From an uncultured Eubacteriales bacterium (lineage in GTDB: Bacteria > Bacillota > Clostridia > Oscillospirales > Acutalibacteraceae): a stretch of DNA of 7,988 bases. The stretch lies in NCBI GenBank assembly GCA_900321515.1, contig ONWI01000240.1, forward strand, positions 1 to 7,988. The letters run 5' to 3'. This document shows, in pieces, positions 6,062 through 7,988 of this stretch. Both the position numbers and the translations under genes were made by a program. The notes beneath the pieces are model-generated. The model did not search any database, was not told the origin of the DNA, and saw only the letters and a list, made by a program, of their open reading frames with translations. The stretch's first letter is position 1, and every line of letters starts with the position of its first letter.

Positions 6062-7069
6062 TTAAAGCCCCTGAGGATTGTTTTTGATGAAATTCCAGCC
6101 GTCGCGGCACATGTCCTCCATATTGAGCTTTGCCTCCCAGCCCAGAAGCTCCTTCGCCTTGGAACAATCGGCGTAGCATTCGGCGATGTCGCCGGGTCTG
6201 CGCGGCTTGATTACATATGGGACCGGCATTCCGCTGCCCGCTTCGAATGCCGCCACGGCCTGAAGCACGCTGGTACCCTTGCCCGTGCCCAAGTTCACGG
6301 CTTCGGCGCCCTTGTGACAGAGGGCGTATCTGAGGGCGCAGACGTGACCGTCGGCGAGATCCATCACATGAATGTAATCGCGGACTCCTGTGCCGTCTAT
6401 CGTCGGATAATCGTCTCCGAAAACGCCGAGCTTTTCCAGTCTGCCCACCGCAACGCTGGCAATGTACGGGAAGAGATTATTCGGAATGTCGTTGGGGCTT
6501 TCGCCGATCAGTCCCGACGGATGCGCGCCGATGGGATTGAAGTATCTGAGAAGCATGACGCTCCATTCGGGGTCGGATACGCAGATGTCGCGCAGAATGT
6601 CCTCAATGAAGAGCTTGGTGGAACCGTAGGGGTTGGTGGTGGAAAGCGGCATGGTTTCAACGAAAGGCGGCACGTTGTTCATGCCGTAGACTGTCGCGGA
6701 GGAAGAGAATACTATTGTCTTGCAGCCGTGATTGCGCATGGCGTCAAACAACACAAGGCTTCCGGTAATGTTGTTGTGATAATATTCGATAGGTTTAGCG
6801 ACCGACTCGCCTACTGCTTTAAGTCCGGCGAAGTGTATAACAGCGTCTATATCATTTTCCTCGAATATTTTATTCATTGCCTCAGCGTCGAGGATATCGG
6901 CTTCGTAAAATTTGAAATCCTTACCGGTAATTTTCTTTATGCGGTTGAGGGCTTCGGGCTTTGAGTTGGAAAAATTATCGACGATTACGATGTCATATCC
7001 TGCCTCCTGCAGCACGACACATGTGTGAGAGCCGATGAATCCGGCTCCGCCTGTTACAAGAATTGCCAT
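6062..7069 (-). CDS. galE: UDP-glucose 4-epimerase
   Basis: GalE interconverts UDP-glucose and UDP-galactose with bound NAD+, linking galactose use (Leloir pathway) with supply of UDP-galactose for cell-surface glycans; it is cytosolic. From the ATG at 7069 the protein has 335 residues, close to the E. coli enzyme. Motifs: 'GGAGFIGSH' (7-15, NAD+ binding), 'HFAGLKAVGES' (79-89), 'FSSSATVYG' (121-129) with Ser124, 'YGSTK' (148-152) with Tyr148/Lys152, 'RYFNPIGAHPSG' (175-186), 'GTGVRDYIHVMDLADGH' (226-242) and 'RRPGDIAECYAD' (290-301). Cys298 aligns with E. coli Tyr299. The start is chosen by the Rossmann motif position and an AAAGGA 10 nt upstream. The frame is open to 7132, but that adds an unrelated hydrophobic stretch. 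The VanZ gene lies 99 nt upstream on the same strand. Confidence 0.96.
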   Translation of the reverse strand: MAILVTGGAGFIGSHTCVVLQEAGYDIVIVDNFSNSKPEALNRIKKITGKDFKFYEADILDAEAMNKIFEENDIDAVIHFAGLKAVGESVAKPIEYYHNNITGSLVLFDAMRNHGCKTIVFSSSATVYGMNNVPPFVETMPLSTTNPYGSTKLFIEDILRDICVSDPEWSVMLLRYFNPIGAHPSGLIGESPNDIPNNLFPYIASVAVGRLEKLGVFGDDYPTIDGTGVRDYIHVMDLADGHVCALRYALCHKGAEAVNLGTGKGTSVLQAVAAFEAGSGMPVPYVIKPRRPGDIAECYADCSKAKELLGWEAKLNMEDMCRDGWNFIKNNPQGL

Positions 7070-7079
7070 TTTTTCATCA

Positions 7080-7085
7080 TCCTTT
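7080..7085 (-). promoter_or_regulatory. Ribosome binding site that fixes the galE start
   Basis: The - strand reads AAAGGA, then 10 nt to the ATG at 7069. The next upstream in-frame starts (7132 and the Met codon at 7090) have no comparable site and would place extra residues before the conserved NAD+-binding motif, which normally begins within the first ten residues. Confidence 0.65.
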
Positions 7086-7107
7086 TTCATTTGTTTTTGT
7101 TGTATAA

Positions 7108-7136
7108 ATAATATTAATGCACAGATTATCAATAAA
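7108..7136 (-). promoter_or_regulatory. Possible galE promoter
   Basis: In the 99-nt AT-rich gap between the VanZ gene and galE, the - strand has TTTATT (7131-7136), a 17-nt spacer and TATTAT (7108-7113). The -10 matches consensus at 5 of 6 positions, the -35 at only 3. No terminator separates VanZ from galE, so co-transcription is also possible. Confidence 0.3.
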
Positions 7137-7168
7137 ATAATCCCGCAAATATTCCAAAATGAAGATAA

Positions 7169-7666
7169 TTACGCATTGTCAATTGAACCGGGACCGGCTT
7201 TTGCGGATTTCAAACGCGTCAGGAGCCATGCGCAGCAAAGAAAAAGCAGTGCTCCGGCGCTGTCAATGAGCCAGTCGGTTATCTGACCCGCGCGGTCGCT
7301 CACGAAGAGCTGGTGAATCTCGTCGGTGATGGCGTAGAGTGATGAGACCGCAAATGCGGCGGGATAGTGCCACGCGGCTTTGCCGGCTCCGCTTCGGAGA
7401 GTGCCGAGCCAGAGCAGCGCAAGTATGCCGAATTCCGTCATATGAGCAGCCTTGCGGATCAGGAGGGTCAGTAATTCGGCATTGTCTGGAGTCGGCTCGA
7501 CCCTGAAAATACCACACAACAGATTCAGCAGAAAGCCGCTCGTATCAGAGGAATCGTCGCCGTTCTGGGCAGAAAAGAGAAATATCACAACCATCCATAT
7601 CAACGTAAGAACCAAAAAAACGGCAAATCTGCGCTTTTTATCATGTTTCAATAAGCTGTCCTCCAT
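7169..7666 (-). CDS. VanZ-family membrane protein
   Basis: This small membrane protein has 165 residues from the ATG at 7666. Hydrophobic segments are visible at about 14-32, 72-90, 98-114 and 136-150. It carries the conserved VanZ polar motifs: 'FSAQNGDDSS' (31-40), 'RKAAHMTEFG' (71-80) and 'TDEIHQLFVSDRAGQ' (114-128) followed by 'TDWLIDSAG' (130-138). VanZ of Tn1546 gives low-level teicoplanin resistance by an unclear route; chromosomal relatives are widespread in Firmicutes and mostly uncharacterised, so resistance should not be assumed. The start is uncertain: the ATG lacks a good ribosome site, while GGAGG (7660-7664) overlaps it and lies 8 nt before a TTG at codon 6 (7651), which would give 160 residues. 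It is upstream of galE with no clear functional link. Confidence 0.9.
   Translation of the reverse strand: MEDSLLKHDKKRRFAVFLVLTLIWMVVIFLFSAQNGDDSSDTSGFLLNLLCGIFRVEPTPDNAELLTLLIRKAAHMTEFGILALLWLGTLRSGAGKAAWHYPAAFAVSSLYAITDEIHQLFVSDRAGQITDWLIDSAGALLFLCCAWLLTRLKSAKAGPGSIDNA
7660..7664 (-). promoter_or_regulatory. Shine-Dalgarno sequence overlapping the apparent VanZ ATG
   Basis: GGAGG on the - strand begins at the last base of the ATG at 7666-7664 and is followed by 8 nt and a TTG codon at 7651. The ATG itself has only ACGGAC in front of it. This suggests that translation really starts at the TTG, removing five residues from an N-terminus that is not conserved. Confidence 0.55.
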
Positions 7667-7687
7667 GTCCGTATTTCATTATAAAAT

Positions 7688-7716
7688 ATTGTAGCATATA
7701 TTCCGCGTATTTGCAA
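7688..7716 (-). promoter_or_regulatory. Promoter of the VanZ gene
   Basis: On the - strand TTGCAA (7711-7716), a 17-nt spacer and TACAAT (7688-7693) give a near-consensus SigA promoter. Transcription would begin near 7681, about 15 nt before the ATG and 30 nt before the TTG start. A second TATAAT (7678-7683) lacks a -35 partner and would leave almost no leader for the ATG. Confidence 0.65.
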
Positions 7717-7778
7717 GATGCATTTTATCGTGAAAAGATAACAGTTAAATATTTTGTTTGCAGTGAGAAGAATCATGG

Positions 7779-7794
7779 ATTGTTAAAAAACAAT
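7779..7794. repeat. Perfect inverted repeat (6-bp arms) between divergent promoters
   Basis: ATTGTT (7779-7784) and AACAAT (7789-7794) are perfect complements separated by AAAA. It is not followed by a T-tract and sits between the VanZ promoter and the permease promoter, so it could be an operator or part of one. The arms are short and AT-rich, so chance is possible. Confidence 0.5.
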
Positions 7795-7795
7795 G

Positions 7796-7817
7796 GATAT
7801 TTTTATCTAAAAATATC
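7796..7817. repeat. Perfect inverted repeat (9-bp arms) between divergent promoters
   Basis: GATATTTTT (7796-7804) and AAAAATATC (7809-7817) are perfect complements around ATCT. It starts 2 nt after the neighbouring 6-bp inverted repeat and lies 25 nt upstream of the -35 of the permease promoter. It is not a terminator because no T-tract follows. A regulator binding site is the simplest idea. The right arm could also pair with GATAT at 7859-7863. Confidence 0.55.
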
Positions 7818-7841
7818 ATAGGATTATATGTAAAATGCGAC

Positions 7842-7870
7842 TTGTAATTGAGTCGTCGATATATTATAAT
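7842..7870 (+). promoter_or_regulatory. Promoter of the purine-permease-like gene
   Basis: TTGTAA (7842-7847), a 17-nt spacer and a consensus TATAAT (7865-7870) form a good SigA-type promoter. Transcription would begin near G7877, giving a leader of about 69 nt that starts almost at the first base of a hairpin. A small hairpin CGACT...AGTCG (7838-7855) overlaps the -35 region. Confidence 0.65.
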
Positions 7871-7877
7871 TTTTTTG

Positions 7878-7931
7878 TGCCGCAGATGGATTTTTCATAA
7901 TTAAAAAACCAAAGCGGCAACATTATTTTTT
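7878..7931 (+). promoter_or_regulatory. Leader hairpin followed by T6, directly before the Shine-Dalgarno
   Basis: TGCCGC (7878-7883) pairs with GCGGCA (7914-7919), and inside it GG-A-TTTTT (7888-7895) pairs with AAAAA-A-CC (7903-7910) around a 7-nt loop. ACATTA and then T6 (7926-7931) follow, immediately before AGGAGG. The shape is that of a weak intrinsic terminator or an attenuator for the downstream gene. I could not match it to a known riboswitch class. Confidence 0.5.
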
Positions 7932-7945
7932 AGGAGGAAGTTCTT

Positions 7946-7988
7946 TTGGAAAAGCTCTTTCATCTCAAGGAACACAACACCAACATAA
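7946..7988 (+). CDS. Start of a probable NCS2/AzgA-type purine permease (3' truncated)
   Basis: Only 14 codons are in the window: a TTG start and then 'EKLFHLKEHNTNI'. AGGAGG at 7932-7937 lies 8 nt upstream, which strongly supports the TTG start. The peptide matches the usual N-terminus of NCS2-family adenine/guanine/hypoxanthine permeases of the AzgA type, which typically begin 'MEKLFxLKExxTNxxTE' before the first membrane segment. If correct, the protein imports purine bases by proton symport. The identification rests on 14 residues from memory of the family, so it is tentative, but that a gene starts here is well supported. Confidence 0.68.
   Translation, partial: MEKLFHLKEHNTNI

Noticed and set aside
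6314..6964. A 216-codon + strand open frame opposite galE
   Set aside because: Antisense to galE, whose family motifs are continuous here.
7070..7132. N-terminal extension of GalE with a hydrophobic stretch
   Set aside because: It precedes the conserved start of the NAD+-binding motif, has no family counterpart and lacks a ribosome site.
7796..7870. Purine riboswitch upstream of the permease
   Set aside because: On the - strand ATATAATCCTATGATAT recalls the 5' part of the purine aptamer, but it faces the wrong gene, and the required CTACC junction and P3 are missing. The + strand has none of the core either.
1..7988. tRNA, rRNA, CRISPR arrays, insertion sequences, attachment sites, phage genes
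   Set aside because: I looked for cloverleaf-like ends, regularly spaced repeats, transposase motifs and long flanking repeats and saw none.

Overview
This window looks like chromosomal DNA of a low-to-mid GC Gram-positive anaerobe, most likely a Clostridia (Ruminococcus/Oscillospiraceae-like) member. The reasons are strong AGGAGG-type ribosome binding sites, occasional TTG starts, TTGxxx-N16-18-TAxxxT (SigA-like) promoters, a CUT1 sugar ABC transporter with no ATPase gene beside it, a VanZ-family protein and an MBOAT/SGNH acyltransferase pair. The genus is inferred from gene style only. All genes look intact except the two cut by the window edges.

Left block, + strand (1-2457): the C-terminal part of a sugar-binding lipoprotein, a hairpin with a T-rich tail, then two membrane permeases (MalF/UgpA-like and MalG/UgpE-like) separated by 1 nt. 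The hairpin lies inside the operon and probably lets the binding protein be made in excess over the permeases. The block ends at a hairpin with A- and T-tracts on its two sides, which can serve as a bidirectional terminator against the convergent genes on the right.

Middle block, - strand (2464-5990, transcribed right to left): folB and folK (folate synthesis, overlapping by 4 bp), then, after an 81-nt gap with a possible promoter, an SGNH-like membrane-anchored protein and an AlgI/DltB-type MBOAT O-acyltransferase whose start overlaps the end of the SGNH gene. The last two probably act together to O-acylate an extracytoplasmic glycan. The folB promoter sits upstream of a strong terminator-type hairpin that occupies almost the whole folB leader.

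Right block: galE (UDP-glucose 4-epimerase) and a VanZ-family membrane protein, both on the - strand. A 279-nt AT-rich intergenic region follows, with divergent promoters and two adjacent perfect inverted repeats. Finally comes the TTG start of a + strand gene whose first 14 codons resemble NCS2/AzgA-type purine permeases. Its predicted leader is almost entirely a hairpin followed by T6 that abuts the Shine-Dalgarno sequence. No tRNA, rRNA, CRISPR array, transposase or phage gene was seen.

The most interesting points are the two hairpin-in-leader arrangements (folB and the purine permease), the SGNH/MBOAT pair with its overlapping frames and A7 run, and a Cys at the GalE position that governs use of N-acetylated UDP-sugars. 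I did not find an unmistakably new system.
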